NCBI RefSeq assembly: GCF_000222585.1
Contig: NZ_AFWE01000210.1
Span: 1 to 64,000 of the forward strand
DNA length: 64,000 nt
From: Vibrio scophthalmi LMG 19158
GTDB taxonomy: Bacteria > Pseudomonadota > Gammaproteobacteria > Enterobacterales > Vibrionaceae
Direction: 5' to 3'
Shown: piece by piece, positions 1 to 9,399 of the stretch
How the letters are laid out: the number at the start of each line of letters is the position of its first letter
How positions within the stretch are numbered: position 1 is the stretch's first letter
Made by a program: the position numbers and the translations under genes
Notes under the pieces: generated by a model
The model's database searches: none
Seen by the model: only the letters and a program-made list of their open reading frames with translations
What the model was told of the DNA's origin: nothing

Positions 1-32
1 GGTATAAACAAGAGAAGATTCGCGCCAATATA

Positions 33-62
33 AAAAAACCTCCGACAATGCGGAGGTTTTTT
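33..62 (-). terminator. Intrinsic terminator of asnS
   Basis: A six-base-pair GC-rich stem (CCTCCG/CGGAGG) with a six-base loop has an A-run on one side and a T-run on the other. It can therefore end transcripts in either direction. It lies about 20 bases past the asnS stop codon. Confidence 0.85.
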
Positions 63-82
63 GCGTTCCTACTTACTTCAAA

Positions 83-1483
83 TTAGAAGTTAGCTGAACG
101 TGGAGTACGTGGGAATGGGATCACGTCACGAACGTTGCCCATACCAGTTACGTAAGAAACTAGACGCTCAAAACCAAGACCGAAGCCTGCGTGAGGTACT
201 GTGCCGTATTTACGTAGATCGCGATACCAGCTCATATGCTCTGGGTCGATACCTACTTCACGCATACGCTCATCTAGGATTTCTAGACGTTCTTCACGTT
301 GAGAACCACCGATGATTTCACCGATGCCTGGTGCAAGTACGTCCATCGCCGCAACTGTTTTACCGTCATCATTAGCACGCATGTAGAATGCTTTGATGTC
401 TTTCGGGTAGTTCTTCACGATTACTGGCGCTTTGAAGTGCTCTTCAGCTAGGAATCGTTCATGCTCAGAAGACATGTCGATGCCCCACTCAACGTCAAAT
501 TCAAATTTCTTACCAGAATCTAGTAGGATTTGGATTGCGTCAGTGTAATCAACTTGTGCGAAATCAGAAGAAACGAATTGCTCTAGACGAGTAATCGCTT
601 CTTTATCAATGCGAGATGCAAAGAACTCAAGGTCGTCGCGGCACTCTTCAAGTACAGCTTTGAATACGAACTTAAGCATGTCTTCAGCCAGTTTTGCCAC
701 ATCGTTTAGATCCGCAAAAGCCACTTCAGGCTCAACCATCCAGAATTCCGCTAGGTGGCGGCTGGTGTTTGAGTTTTCAGCACGGAAAGTAGGACCGAAG
801 GTGTAAACTTTGCTTAGTGCACAAGCGTAAGCTTCAGCGTTTAGCTGGCCAGAAACGGTTAGGAACGTTTCTTTGCCGAAGAAATCTTCGTTGTAATCTA
901 CTTTACCTGCGTCTGTGCGAGGTAGGTTTTCCATGTCTAGCGTTGATACGCGGAACATTTCACCAGCACCTTCTGCATCAGATGCAGTGATCAGTGGTGC
1001 TGAAACCCAGAAGTAGCCTTGCTCGTGGTAGAAGCGGTGAATAGCTTGCGACAGGCAGTTACGTACACGTGCTACTGCGCCGATCACGTTAGTACGTGGG
1101 CGTAGGTGAGCAACTTCACGTAGGTACTCGATCGAGTGGCGAGTTTTCGCCATCGGGTAAGTTTCTGCGTCTTCAACCCAACCAACCACTTTTACTTCCG
1201 TTGCAGCAAGTTCAAATGCTTGACCTGCAGCAGGAGATGCAACGATGGTACCCGTAACTTCAACAGAACAGCCAGTCGTTAGCTTAAGGACTTCGTCGTT
1301 GTAATTATTGAGATTATTTGGGACCACGGCCTGAATCGGGTCGAAACAAGAGCCGTCATAGATGGCAAGGAATGAAATTCCAGCTTTGGAATCACGACGC
1401 GAACGGATCCAGCCGCGAACAGTTACTTGACTGTCTACTGCTAGCTTACCGCTCAATACGTCTTTAACAGGCGCGTAAGTCAT
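83..1483 (-). CDS. asnS: Asparaginyl-tRNA synthetase
   Basis: Class II aminoacyl-tRNA synthetase that charges tRNA-Asn with asparagine in the cytoplasm. An N-terminal OB-fold anticodon-binding region (about residues 10-110, including [12 protein letters not shown]) is followed by the catalytic core. Class II motif 2 appears around [15 protein letters not shown], and motif 3 near the C-terminus as [11 protein letters not shown] chose the ATG beginning MTYAPVKD, which gives 466 residues, the usual length of bacterial AsnRS. It has a GGAG ribosome-binding site about 9 bases upstream. An in-frame upstream start would add 15 residues unlike the family. The gene is monocistronic as far as can be seen. 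Identification is secure. Confidence 0.97.
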   Translation of the reverse strand: MTYAPVKDVLSGKLAVDSQVTVRGWIRSRRDSKAGISFLAIYDGSCFDPIQAVVPNNLNNYNDEVLKLTTGCSVEVTGTIVASPAAGQAFELAATEVKVVGWVEDAETYPMAKTRHSIEYLREVAHLRPRTNVIGAVARVRNCLSQAIHRFYHEQGYFWVSAPLITASDAEGAGEMFRVSTLDMENLPRTDAGKVDYNEDFFGKETFLTVSGQLNAEAYACALSKVYTFGPTFRAENSNTSRHLAEFWMVEPEVAFADLNDVAKLAEDMLKFVFKAVLEECRDDLEFFASRIDKEAITRLEQFVSSDFAQVDYTDAIQILLDSGKKFEFDVEWGIDMSSEHERFLAEEHFKAPVIVKNYPKDIKAFYMRANDDGKTVAAMDVLAPGIGEIIGGSQREERLEILDERMREVGIDPEHMSWYRDLRKYGTVPHAGFGLGFERLVSYVTGMGNVRDVIPFPRTPRSANF

Positions 1484-1840
1484 GTTTAAAATAATCTCCA
1501 TTGAGGTAAAAATTAAACCTAAGGTCATTGAGCGTTAATAAAGGCTATTTTGGCCAAAAAAACGCCTAAACATTAGGTTGATATTACTTTTTTATCGAAA
1601 TGACATATTACCTGTCAAATCGTTCGCTTCAACCTTTATTATCGTTTTGACAGAGATAATTGCACTAATTTTATTGTACCGTCTCGCGCGGTGATGAAAA
1701 TTGTTCAAGAAGTGCTGCTTCTTGCTCCAGCAGTGCCCTCGACACAAGGAGGCCTTTGTCGGTTTGCCATTGCAACCTAAGAGCGCAACAGTATCGCTGC
1801 GCTTCTCTCTATGGGGGCGAGATGCTCTCTAAGGCGAGCT
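1484..1840. other. Intergenic region upstream of asnS
   Basis: No credible gene is visible. On the minus strand a TTGACA (1613-1618) could be the -35 of the asnS promoter, with an AT-rich -10 about 17-18 bases on. A small CCTAA/TTAGG stem followed by seven T lies just downstream, in the presumed leader. Further out are short inverted repeats, for example CAAGAAG/CTTCTTG at 1706-1724, with no U-run. The stretch 1690-1830 is more GC-rich and structured than the rest, so an unannotated small RNA cannot be excluded. Confidence 0.4.
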
Positions 1841-3196
1841 CTAAGCGAGCGGTGCAAGTTGTTGTAGCTGGTGGTTAATCGCTGAAAATGTCGGTCGCTG
1901 TTTGACGGTGTATTGCATGCAATCTTCGCTGAGTGCGCTCAACTTAGCCAACACGTCTTGATTTGGTTGAGTGGTATGATCTAACTGCGTCAGTAGATCA
2001 GCCATCAAACAGCCCAGTGCACGTACCTCAATACTTTGCATCGCCTCTCTCTGCTGCGCAGGTAATTTAGCCAGATTGGTTGCGGCGCCAAAATCACCAA
2101 AAAGGATCTCAGCAGAGTGGTTAAACATGGTGTTGTGGGCGTAGATATCACCATGACTCACTTGCTGACGATGTAAATGCTCAAGCGCTGAAGCCATCTG
2201 TTGCAGCATTGTCACAATCACACTTAACTTATGGTGAGAGTTCGGCGTGAAAGTATCGCGAGTGCACGTTTGTAGCGAGGGTGGTAACCCCAAGTTGGCA
2301 AAGTTTCTTGGGATCAACTCCATCACCAAACCGAGTTTTTCTGCTTGATTGATTTGTGCGATGACCTTGATTAAGTTGCTGTGATGACCGGCTTGTAAGC
2401 AGTTGAGTAGCTCATCTTGTGGGTAGCCATCACTGGTGACTTCGCCTTTGAAAATCTTGACTGCGATATACGCATCAGTGCCACTCAGTTCCGTTGGTTG
2501 TTTAAGCCATTTCGCACGGTAAATCACACCAGACGCACCTTGACCGATAACCTCGAGTAATTCAATGTCGGCCAATGCCACCTGCGGAATCATTGCTAGT
2601 GATGATGTGTCCGCGCGGTCGAGGTTTGATTGCTCGCTGCTTAGTGGGTTGCCATCAATTGCGAGCCAGCTCAGCTTTGGTAATTGGAACAACCAATCTG
2701 GCAGCGCACTCAGTGCGTTGGCTGATAATCTGGCTAGCTCCAAGCTTTGGCAATCTGCCATTGATGCTGGCAGTGCCGTTAGCATGTTTCCTGCCAATGC
2801 GAGCTTTTGCAGGCGATGTAAACGGCCCATATCTTCAGGCAGTTGCGTGAGTTTGTTGTCAGTTAAAATTAACCAACGGGTATCGTCGGGTAGGGCGCCA
2901 GCAGAGATGTGCTGCAACTTATTCGATTTGAAACTGATCATTTCCAATTTAGGGCATTGAGCTAATACACTTGGAATGGTTTCAAAGCAGTTGTTGGTTA
3001 GAAATAGGATTTTAAGCTGGTGTAATTGAGCCAAGCAATCTGGCAAATCATGTAATTGATTATCTGACAAATCGAGGATTTCTAAGCTGTCAGCCAGTTC
3101 GATGATTTCGAGTGGAAACTCAGTTAACCCTAGTTTTAACTCTAGACGAGTGATGCCGTGTAATTTACCTGATTGTAACTGCTCAATAGTATGCAA
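1841..3196 (-). CDS. Leucine-rich-repeat protein with C-terminal protein kinase domain
   Basis: The 451-residue protein has an N-terminal half of about seven leucine-rich repeats (residues 15-190, pattern LxxLxLxxNxLxxLP). A eukaryotic-like Ser/Thr kinase domain fills about 210-450. Visible kinase elements are the glycine loop IGQGASGVIY (217-226), the AVK lysine (K247), catalytic loop HGDIYAHN (348-355, D350 and N355 present) and DFG (368-370). The catalytic loop has HGD in place of HRD, so it is a non-RD kinase. No signal peptide or membrane segment is seen, so it is probably cytoplasmic. The start appears to be TTG with TAAGG about 8 bases upstream; no in-frame ATG fits. Substrate and partners are unknown, and the neighbours give no clue. 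Confidence 0.85.
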   Translation of the reverse strand: MHTIEQLQSGKLHGITRLELKLGLTEFPLEIIELADSLEILDLSDNQLHDLPDCLAQLHQLKILFLTNNCFETIPSVLAQCPKLEMISFKSNKLQHISAGALPDDTRWLILTDNKLTQLPEDMGRLHRLQKLALAGNMLTALPASMADCQSLELARLSANALSALPDWLFQLPKLSWLAIDGNPLSSEQSNLDRADTSSLAMIPQVALADIELLEVIGQGASGVIYRAKWLKQPTELSGTDAYIAVKIFKGEVTSDGYPQDELLNCLQAGHHSNLIKVIAQINQAEKLGLVMELIPRNFANLGLPPSLQTCTRDTFTPNSHHKLSVIVTMLQQMASALEHLHRQQVSHGDIYAHNTMFNHSAEILFGDFGAATNLAKLPAQQREAMQSIEVRALGCLMADLLTQLDHTTQPNQDVLAKLSALSEDCMQYTVKQRPTFSAINHQLQQLAPLA

Positions 3197-3304
3197 AACG
3201 CTAACCTTAACGCGTGAAAAACAGCGCGCAATACTATCTGATAATCGAGTTGGGATAAACGTGTAAAGTCGCTATTCGGGTAGATTGCGAAAGGGGGCGG
3301 ATAA

Positions 3305-3346
3305 GGTAAGTGTTTTCCTCATTTTGTTCGATTAAAAACACTTACC
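3305..3346. repeat. 12-bp perfect inverted repeat between MCP and LRR-kinase genes
   Basis: GGTAAGTGTTTT at 3305-3316 is exactly complementary to AAAACACTTACC at 3335-3346, with an 18-base spacer. It sits between the stop of the chemoreceptor gene and the start of the kinase gene, both on the minus strand. No U-run follows on that strand. It could be an RNA stem protecting the upstream message, a weak terminator, or an operator. Confidence 0.6.
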
Positions 3347-3412
3347 CTTGATCTTGCGATATCAGCGATGGCAGTTAACGCCGTTATTACCTCTCTATTG
3401 ACTCATCAGGGA

Positions 3413-5032
3413 TCAGCTATTTTTCTGCTGTTCTAAAGAGAATTGGTTAAGCAATTGCTCCAAGCGTTCGGAGAGGTTTTCCAGATCTAAACTGATGTCT
3501 CGAGTCTGTGATGCCAATTGAGAGGTCCCATTGGCGTGAGCGGTGATGGTGTCGATTTTGCTTTGAATGTGATGACCAACCGAGGAGGTGGTCTGAGCTT
3601 GCTGCTCAATGTTTTGCGTATGGTTAAGCACTTGATGCATTTCATCTACGACGCTATGCATTGCGGTGGAGAGAGACTCTACATCCTCCGAGCGTTGATG
3701 GGCTTGTTGGCATACGTTATCGACTGAAATGAGAGATTCTCGACTGCCTTGCTGGAATTGGTCGATGATGGTTTCAATATTGCTGGTGGCTTCTGCGGTG
3801 CGACCTGCAAGGTTACGAACTTCTTCTGCAACCACAGCAAAGCCACGGCCTTGCTCACCTGCGCGCGCTGCTTCAATAGCTGCATTCAATGCGAGTAAAT
3901 TGGTTTGATCGGCTATGCCGCTAATGACTTCAAGAATCGATGATACTTCTGTCGTTTGATCATTCAGAGCTGTGATCTTTTGTTTTACCTGCTCAATTGA
4001 ACCGACTAAAAGCTTAATATCGTCGCTGGCATTATGTGCATTACTTGCACTTTGGGTAACGATATCCACCGTGTGGTTCACTAATGTCGAGGCCTCCAAT
4101 GTTGCTTGTTCTGTCTGCTCTTGTTGAGTCAACATGTTATTGATGTTGCTCTGTACATCATTGGTTTCAGTTTGCTGATTGTTGGCAGCATCATCGGTAG
4201 ATTGAGCCACATCAGTCAGTTGGCCTGCGGAATCTGCCAGTGAGTGGCTGGTTTGTTGCACTTTGTGCAAGCTGTCGCTGACGGTATCCATAAATGAGTT
4301 AATCGAGTTTGCCAACACGCCAATTTCATCATTTTGTTTGCTTGGCAGTCGCTCGAGTAGATTTTTTGATTCGGCAACTTGCAGCATAAAGCGTGAGGTT
4401 TTTTGTAAAGGTCGTACAAGAATTTTTCGGGTTAGCCCCATCGTAAAGAGAAAGCCGATAAAGGTGATAGAAGCCATGATGCCCATGGCGAACATCGCTT
4501 GTTTGCTGACCATAGAATTAACATGACTCATATTATATTCAAGGCGGATCGCTCCCAGCACTTCGCCCTCTTGTGCGGCATGGCAACCAACGCAGTTGGT
4601 GCCGCGGTAATCAAGGCTCGATTTCATCGGTAGTGCGACGACCAGTCCGTTGCCCCAATCGGCACTGATCGGTTCGATAACTAACTCTCCGCTGAGTGCA
4701 CGCTGATCGATATCATCTTGTACGGCTTGGTTTGGATTGCCCGGGCCATAGAGCTTATCGACGGCGGGAGCTCGGAGAACACGAACTTGTTCAATGCCAT
4801 CTTGGGCTAAGGCTTTATCGCGCAGTGTTTCTTTTTGCGACATGGTGCCCGTGAGCATCATCATATTCAGGCTATCAAAGTAGTTACTGGCTTTATCATG
4901 TAACTGTTGACTGAGAACGTCGTGGATAAGTTGTTTTTGCTGCTGATATTGATAGATAGTCGAGATCGCAAGGACACAACCAAACACCATGACCAACGTG
5001 ACGAGGAGTTTAAAAGTTATTGTAGAGCGCAT
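3413..5032 (-). CDS. Methyl-accepting chemotaxis protein with periplasmic c-type haem motif
   Basis: A transmembrane chemoreceptor of 539 residues. TM1 is at about 7-27. A periplasmic domain (about 30-175) carries CVGCH (C147, C150, H151), the covalent haem c attachment motif. TM2 is at about 176-200 and is followed by a HAMP linker (about 200-255). The cytoplasmic signalling coiled coil has the conserved hairpin tip at about 368-406 ([19 protein letters not shown]). It would relay a signal to CheA/CheW. The C-terminus lacks the CheR/CheB-tethering pentapeptide. Haem c sensor domains are known in a few bacterial MCPs (Geobacter types), so redox, gas or ligand sensing is plausible, but the ligand is unknown. 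The gene stands alone, transcribed away from queD. Confidence 0.9.
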   Translation of the reverse strand: MRSTITFKLLVTLVMVFGCVLAISTIYQYQQQKQLIHDVLSQQLHDKASNYFDSLNMMMLTGTMSQKETLRDKALAQDGIEQVRVLRAPAVDKLYGPGNPNQAVQDDIDQRALSGELVIEPISADWGNGLVVALPMKSSLDYRGTNCVGCHAAQEGEVLGAIRLEYNMSHVNSMVSKQAMFAMGIMASITFIGFLFTMGLTRKILVRPLQKTSRFMLQVAESKNLLERLPSKQNDEIGVLANSINSFMDTVSDSLHKVQQTSHSLADSAGQLTDVAQSTDDAANNQQTETNDVQSNINNMLTQQEQTEQATLEASTLVNHTVDIVTQSASNAHNASDDIKLLVGSIEQVKQKITALNDQTTEVSSILEVISGIADQTNLLALNAAIEAARAGEQGRGFAVVAEEVRNLAGRTAEATSNIETIIDQFQQGSRESLISVDNVCQQAHQRSEDVESLSTAMHSVVDEMHQVLNHTQNIEQQAQTTSSVGHHIQSKIDTITAHANGTSQLASQTRDISLDLENLSERLEQLLNQFSLEQQKNS

Positions 5033-5144
5033 TATTATTTTACATTTTACTAGAATAGACGTAACAATTTTATGGATATTTATTACCGTATGTCATAGGA
5101 AACTGGTTTGAATGTGACCATTACCAAAAACTTCCATCTGTAAC

Positions 5145-5160
5145 TGTGATGTAAGTAACA
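5145..5160. promoter_or_regulatory. Possible CRP site between MCP gene and queD
   Basis: TGTGA, six bases, then TAACA resembles the CRP consensus TGTGA-N6-TCACA with one mismatch. It lies in the divergent intergenic region, 113 bases upstream of the chemoreceptor start. Its position relative to any start of transcription is unknown. Confidence 0.25.
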
Positions 5161-5311
5161 TGTGTCCGTTATGTTTCTTAGTGAATGGGTGTGCGAGGAA
5201 GGTCTAACAATGTTGTGGGAAAAAGAAAAGTGACCATCGCGATAGATGTGAGCTTGTCACTCTGCTTACAAGGCTTTAGTATGACGGCTTCTTGACGAAA
5301 GCCTGAGAAAA

Positions 5312-5677
5312 ATGATGAAAACAGAGTTGTACAAAGAGTTTATGTTTGAGGCCGCACACCATTTGCCTCATGTCCCAGAGGGTCACAAATGTGGTCGTTT
5401 ACACGGGCACTCTTTTTTAGTTCGTCTTTATGTTGAAGGGGAAGTGGACCCGTATACTGGTTGGGTGGTTGATTTCGCCGAAATTAAAGCGGCTTTTAAA
5501 CCAATCTACAATCGTCTTGACCACTACTACTTAAATGATATTGAAGGGTTAGAAAACCCAACCAGTGAAGTGCTAGCAAAATGGATTTGGCAACAGTTAA
5601 AGCCTGCGTTACCTTTGCTGAGTAAAGTAGAAATTAAAGAAACGTGCACCGCTGGATGTATTTATAAGGGTGAGTGA
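5312..5677 (+). CDS. queD: 6-carboxy-5,6,7,8-tetrahydropterin synthase (QueD)
   Basis: Member of the 6-pyruvoyl-tetrahydropterin synthase fold. It converts dihydroneopterin triphosphate to 6-carboxytetrahydropterin in queuosine (7-deazaguanine) biosynthesis. The 121 residues carry the zinc histidines H16 or H17, H31 and H33 (in RLHGHS), the catalytic cysteine C27 in HKCGRLHGH, the D70-H71 pair, and E110 near the C-terminus (KETCTAGC). The length matches bacterial QueD. Two adjacent ATG codons (5312, 5315) are both possible starts. It is monocistronic, with a terminator about 50 bases downstream. PTPS homologues in biopterin synthesis are the main alternative, but the CxxxHGH spacing fits QueD. 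Confidence 0.9.
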   Translation: MMKTELYKEFMFEAAHHLPHVPEGHKCGRLHGHSFLVRLYVEGEVDPYTGWVVDFAEIKAAFKPIYNRLDHYYLNDIEGLENPTSEVLAKWIWQQLKPALPLLSKVEIKETCTAGCIYKGE

Positions 5678-5723
5678 TCACTTGACTCGATTTAATGTGA
5701 GTCAATCAGCGTTGAGCATACAT

Positions 5724-5754
5724 AAAAAAGCCAATCAATAGATTGGCTTTTTTT
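5724..5754. terminator. Bidirectional terminator between queD and GNAT gene
   Basis: A seven-base-pair stem GCCAATC/GATTGGC with an AATA loop is flanked by A-run and T-run. It serves the convergent queD and acetyltransferase genes. Confidence 0.85.
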
Positions 5755-5775
5755 GCATTCGTACATCTAATGTCG

Positions 5776-6240
5776 CTAGAGTCTATGGCGCATAATGCGC
5801 TCTTTGCCACTTTTACCATAGAAAAAACTATCGGTATCACTAAAACCAATGCGAGAGAAGAAGGTGCGTGAGGCTTCATCTTTTGCGGGTAGAGTGACAC
5901 ACAGCGAGTCACTATCACCATTGACGGCATAGGCGTAGACAAACAATTTCTGCATTGCTTCTCGACCAAAGCCTTGGCGCTGATAGTGCTTATCCAAGAC
6001 GATGTATTTCAGGCCAAGCTCGTTACGACGAGCAAACGTCGCATAGTGAGAAAAGGCTTTGTCTAATACGAGATAACCAATCGGTTGGCGCTCAGAATAC
6101 AGCGCAAGAATCACTTCATATTTAGAACGATTGTGGTACACCTCTTCAAAGGGGAGGTGGTTTTCTTTCTGCTCTTGATGCACTTCAAGCTGCATTAAAC
6201 TGGCGAAATCTTTCAGCTTGGCCGGTTTTATCGCAATCAT
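5776..6240 (-). CDS. GNAT-family N-acetyltransferase
   Basis: A 154-residue single-domain acetyltransferase using acetyl-CoA. The GNAT motif A appears as VLDKHYQRQGFGREAM (about residues 76-91), with the Q/R-x-x-G-x-G/A acetyl-CoA loop as QRQGFG. Beta strands on either side fit the fold (YLVLDKAF, SLCVTLPA). The C-terminal FFSRIGFSDTDSFFYGK is typical of the family, in which the last strands close the fold. The substrate cannot be inferred. It is convergent with queD and has its own ATG with no close upstream gene. Confidence 0.8.
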   Translation of the reverse strand: MIAIKPAKLKDFASLMQLEVHQEQKENHLPFEEVYHNRSKYEVILALYSERQPIGYLVLDKAFSHYATFARRNELGLKYIVLDKHYQRQGFGREAMQKLFVYAYAVNGDSDSLCVTLPAKDEASRTFFSRIGFSDTDSFFYGKSGKERIMRHRL

Positions 6241-6306
6241 ATTGCCTCATTAATACTACGGTAACCAACGGGGGATTCAGCAGGGGCTGATTCTCAAATT
6301 GGTCAT

Positions 6307-6336
6307 ACAAAAATGGCGACCATTACAGTCGCCATT
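6307..6336 (-). terminator. Intrinsic terminator of sdaA
   Basis: On the minus strand the stem AATGGCGAC/GTCGCCATT, with a seven-base loop, is followed directly by TTTTTG. It lies about 65 bases after the sdaA stop codon. Confidence 0.8.
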
Positions 6337-6401
6337 ATATCGTCTTAATTATCAATAAAATATGCTTTTACTAATAATTTGACCGCTGTTCACTACTAAA
6401 G

Positions 6402-7763
6402 TTAGCAGATAACTTTAATTGCTAGGCCGCCTTGAGACGTTTCGCGGTATTTTGCGTTCATATCTTTACCGGTTTCTAGCATTGTTTCGATAACTTTGTC
6501 TAGAGAAACGGTTGGAGCTGAAGAACGACGTAGTGCCATACGAGTTGAGTTGATTGCTTTTACTGCAGCAATACCGTTACGCTCGATACATGGTACTTGT
6601 ACTTGGCCCGCAACAGGGTCACATGTTAGACCTAGGTTGTGTTCCATGCCGATTTCAGCTGCCATACAGACTTGCTCAGGACTACCGCCCATAAGCTCTG
6701 CAAGGCCAGCTGCTGCCATAGAACATGCTACGCCAACTTCGCCCTGACAGCCTACTTCCGCACCAGAGATAGAAGCGTTACGCTTGTAAAGACCACCGAT
6801 CGCGCCAGAAGCGGCGAAGTAACGGATGTAATCTTTCTCTGTCACGGTTTGAATGAACTTGTCGTAGTACGCAAGTACAGCAGGGATGATGCCACATGCA
6901 CCATTGGTTGGCGCGGTAACAACACGGCCACCAGCTGCGTTCTCTTCGTTTACTGCGAAAGCAAACATGTTTACCCAGTCAACCACAGCCATTGGATCGT
7001 TAGAGGTTTTCTCTGACGTTAGCAACTGTTGACGCAGTGCTGCTGCACGGCGAGGTACGCGTAGTGGACCAGGAAGAATACCTTCAGTATTCATACCACG
7101 ATCCATACCTTCACGCATGGTTTTCCAGATGTTAGCAAAGTAAGTGCGAGACTCTTCATCTGAGTGTAGAGCCGCTTGGTTTTTCATAACCAAAGCGCTG
7201 ATAGAAAGCCCATGCTCTTTACATTGATCCACAAGCTCTTCAGCGGTTGTGAACGGGAAAGGAACCTTGATTGGGTTTTCTTCTTCTTTACCAAAGTTTT
7301 CTTCATCGACGATGAAACCACCACCGATAGAGTAATACGTTTTCGAGTACGCGACTTCGTCATCGATCCAAGCGTGGATCTGCATGCCGTTTTCGTGTAG
7401 CGATAAGTTAGAAGTATGGAAGTTCATACCGCCATCTTTAGGGAACGATACTGTGTGACAGTGCATGCCAACAGGAAGGCGTTCAGTTTCTTCTACGCGT
7501 GCAATGAAGCTTGCAATAGAATCGATGTCGACTTTTTCAGGGGTGTTGCCAGCAAGACCCATGATGATAGCGATATCGGTGTGGTGACCTTTCCCTGTCA
7601 GTGATAGTGATCCATAAACGTCCACGGTGATTTTAGTGATGTCGCGCAATTTTCCCATTGAACGAAGATCATCAATAAATTCTTTACCCGCTTTCATTGG
7701 GCCTACAGTGTGAGAACTAGAAGGACCAACACCGATCTTATAGATGTCAAAAACACTAATCAT
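6402..7763 (-). CDS. sdaA: L-serine ammonia-lyase (single-chain, iron-sulfur)
   Basis: Cytoplasmic enzyme that deaminates L-serine to pyruvate and ammonia using a [4Fe-4S] cluster. The N-terminal beta domain contains [12 protein letters not shown] (about 11-22). The C-terminal alpha catalytic domain has cluster cysteines C339 (VGCQGEVG), C381 (LTCDPVAG) and C392 (VPCIERN), with the 42- and 11-residue spacing known for the family. Length 453 matches SdaA/SdaB of enterics (about 454). It is the second gene after the serine permease on the same strand, with 91 bases between, so uptake and catabolism are probably co-expressed. The ribosome-binding site GAGGTAAT precedes the ATG. sdaA versus sdaB cannot be told by eye. 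Confidence 0.95.
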   Translation of the reverse strand: MISVFDIYKIGVGPSSSHTVGPMKAGKEFIDDLRSMGKLRDITKITVDVYGSLSLTGKGHHTDIAIIMGLAGNTPEKVDIDSIASFIARVEETERLPVGMHCHTVSFPKDGGMNFHTSNLSLHENGMQIHAWIDDEVAYSKTYYSIGGGFIVDEENFGKEEENPIKVPFPFTTAEELVDQCKEHGLSISALVMKNQAALHSDEESRTYFANIWKTMREGMDRGMNTEGILPGPLRVPRRAAALRQQLLTSEKTSNDPMAVVDWVNMFAFAVNEENAAGGRVVTAPTNGACGIIPAVLAYYDKFIQTVTEKDYIRYFAASGAIGGLYKRNASISGAEVGCQGEVGVACSMAAAGLAELMGGSPEQVCMAAEIGMEHNLGLTCDPVAGQVQVPCIERNGIAAVKAINSTRMALRRSSAPTVSLDKVIETMLETGKDMNAKYRETSQGGLAIKVIC

Positions 7764-7781
7764 ATCGATTACCTCAAAAGC

Positions 7782-7805
7782 AAGCCTCCCTAGAGAGGGA
7801 GGCTT
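7782..7805 (-). repeat. Intercistronic hairpin between sdaC and sdaA
   Basis: A ten-base-pair stem (AAGCCTCCCT/AGGGAGGCTT, AGAG loop) ends about 18 bases before the sdaA start and abuts its ribosome-binding site. Only a weak T-run (GCTTTTG) follows on the minus strand. It may be a partial terminator, an RNA-stability element, or a structure that tunes sdaA translation. Confidence 0.6.
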
Positions 7806-7854
7806 AGAATTATCATTATATTTTTGTTTTAACTACCCAAGTTTACAGGGGTAA

Positions 7855-9108
7855 TTAAAGAGCGCCGTAGATTACAGAAGTAATCGCTGCAAGACCACAG
7901 ATAACTGTGAAAATCTGTACAGGTGCAGAAGTTTTGTACTTCGCCATCGCAGGAACTTTCTTCATTGCGAACACAGGTAGAAGGAACAAGATAGCCGCGA
8001 TCATTGGTGCGCCCATTGTTTCAATCATACCTAGGATGCTTGGGTTGATGATTGCAACAATCCAAGTAGTGATTACGATGAAGATTAGTGAACCTTTCTC
8101 AATAGTGCTTACTGGAGTAGAAGCACGAGATTTGATTAGACCAACTAGACCTTCGTGAGCACCTAGGAAGTGACCGAAGTAGCTAGAAGTAATCGCAGCG
8201 AAAGCAACAACAGGACCCATGTAAGAGATGATTGGGTTGTCGTGTACGTTTGCAAGGTATGAAAGTACAGAGATGTTTTGCTCTTGTGCCATTGCTAGCT
8301 GCTCTGGAGATAGAGACAGAACAACAGAGAATACGAAGAACATAACGAAGCCCATTAGCATCATTGCCGCACCGCCAGTGATTGCGTCAGTTTTCTTAAC
8401 TGCGTCATCACCAAAGTTCATGCGTTGTTCTTTAGCAAACTGAGAAATAACAGGGCTGTGGTTGAATGAGAATACGATGATTGGAATCGCTAACCATACA
8501 ACGATAGGCATTGTGCTGAAATCAGGAGCAACTTCAACCATTGATGTATTCCAATCAGGGATAAGGAATACAGACAGTGCTAGTAGGATAATAACCAATG
8601 GGTAAACCATTGCAGAAGTTGCCTTAAGCATTAGGTCTTTACCAAATACTACACCCATAGTCATAGCCGCAATAAGCGCACCAGACAGTAACCAGCGAGG
8701 AATAGATTCCATGCCCATTTGGTTAACTAGGAAAGAGTCGACTGTGTTTGTGATACCAACACCGTAGATCAGAACGATAGGGTAAATGGCGAAGAAGTAG
8801 GCGAAAGTAATAAGGTTTGCGCCAGTTTTACCAAAGTGTTCTTCAACAGTATCAGTGATATCTGATTCAGGGTTTTTAGCAGAAAGTACAAAACGAGCTA
8901 GAGACTTGTGAGCAAACCAAGTCATAGGAGCTGCGATTAGGGCTAGCATAACTAATGGCCAGAAACCGCCAGCACCCGCTTTAATTGGAAGAAATAGTAC
9001 GCCAGCACCTACAGCAGTACCGAAAAGTGATAGACACCATGTGAAATCTTTGTAAGTAAACTTACTCGATGATTGCACCGTAGATGCCGTTGAAGTAGTA
9101 GAACTCAT
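7855..9108 (-). CDS. sdaC: Serine/proton (HAAAP family) permease
   Basis: Inner-membrane amino acid permease of the HAAAP/SdaC-TdcC family, about 417 residues with about 11 hydrophobic segments. The first segment starts at FTWCLSLFGTAVGAGVLFLP, characteristic of the family. It is expected to import L-serine with protons. The start MSSTTSTAST (ATG at 9108) is preferred because family members begin with a short polar tail; an upstream in-frame start would add 22 atypical residues. It lies directly upstream of sdaA on the same strand, which fits serine uptake and breakdown. The upstream intergenic region holds a weak CRP-like sequence. Confidence 0.9.
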   Translation of the reverse strand: MSSTTSTASTVQSSSKFTYKDFTWCLSLFGTAVGAGVLFLPIKAGAGGFWPLVMLALIAAPMTWFAHKSLARFVLSAKNPESDITDTVEEHFGKTGANLITFAYFFAIYPIVLIYGVGITNTVDSFLVNQMGMESIPRWLLSGALIAAMTMGVVFGKDLMLKATSAMVYPLVIILLALSVFLIPDWNTSMVEVAPDFSTMPIVVWLAIPIIVFSFNHSPVISQFAKEQRMNFGDDAVKKTDAITGGAAMMLMGFVMFFVFSVVLSLSPEQLAMAQEQNISVLSYLANVHDNPIISYMGPVVAFAAITSSYFGHFLGAHEGLVGLIKSRASTPVSTIEKGSLIFIVITTWIVAIINPSILGMIETMGAPMIAAILFLLPVFAMKKVPAMAKYKTSAPVQIFTVICGLAAITSVIYGAL

Positions 9109-9177
9109 ATTGGGATACTCATTTTTTGGGAACAGGTAATAAGTTGCGTGCAATTCTGCACAAAAGGATTGCACAAT

Positions 9178-9199
9178 TATTAGATCTAAATCACAAATT
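9178..9199 (-). promoter_or_regulatory. Possible CRP-like site upstream of sdaC
   Basis: On the minus strand, TTTGTGATTTAGATCTAATA has a good left half-site (TGTGA) and a poor right half (TCTAA instead of TCACA). It lies about 80 bases upstream of the chosen sdaC start, a plausible position for an activator. Sequence support is weak. Confidence 0.25.
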
Positions 9200-9399
9200 G
9201 ATGGGACTGATAATATGATATTCCAAAAAGGAGTTTATTGTCACGAAAATGACGTGCCACACCTGATTTATCTTAATGTGACGCATTAGAAAAACTTATC
9301 AACTGGATAAGCTGACGTTATTTTGCGCAAGGGAAACGTTTGCGGGGTTGAGCGTTGATTTCACTAATGTGAGCGTTTGTTGACCAATCGTTGCTTTTA

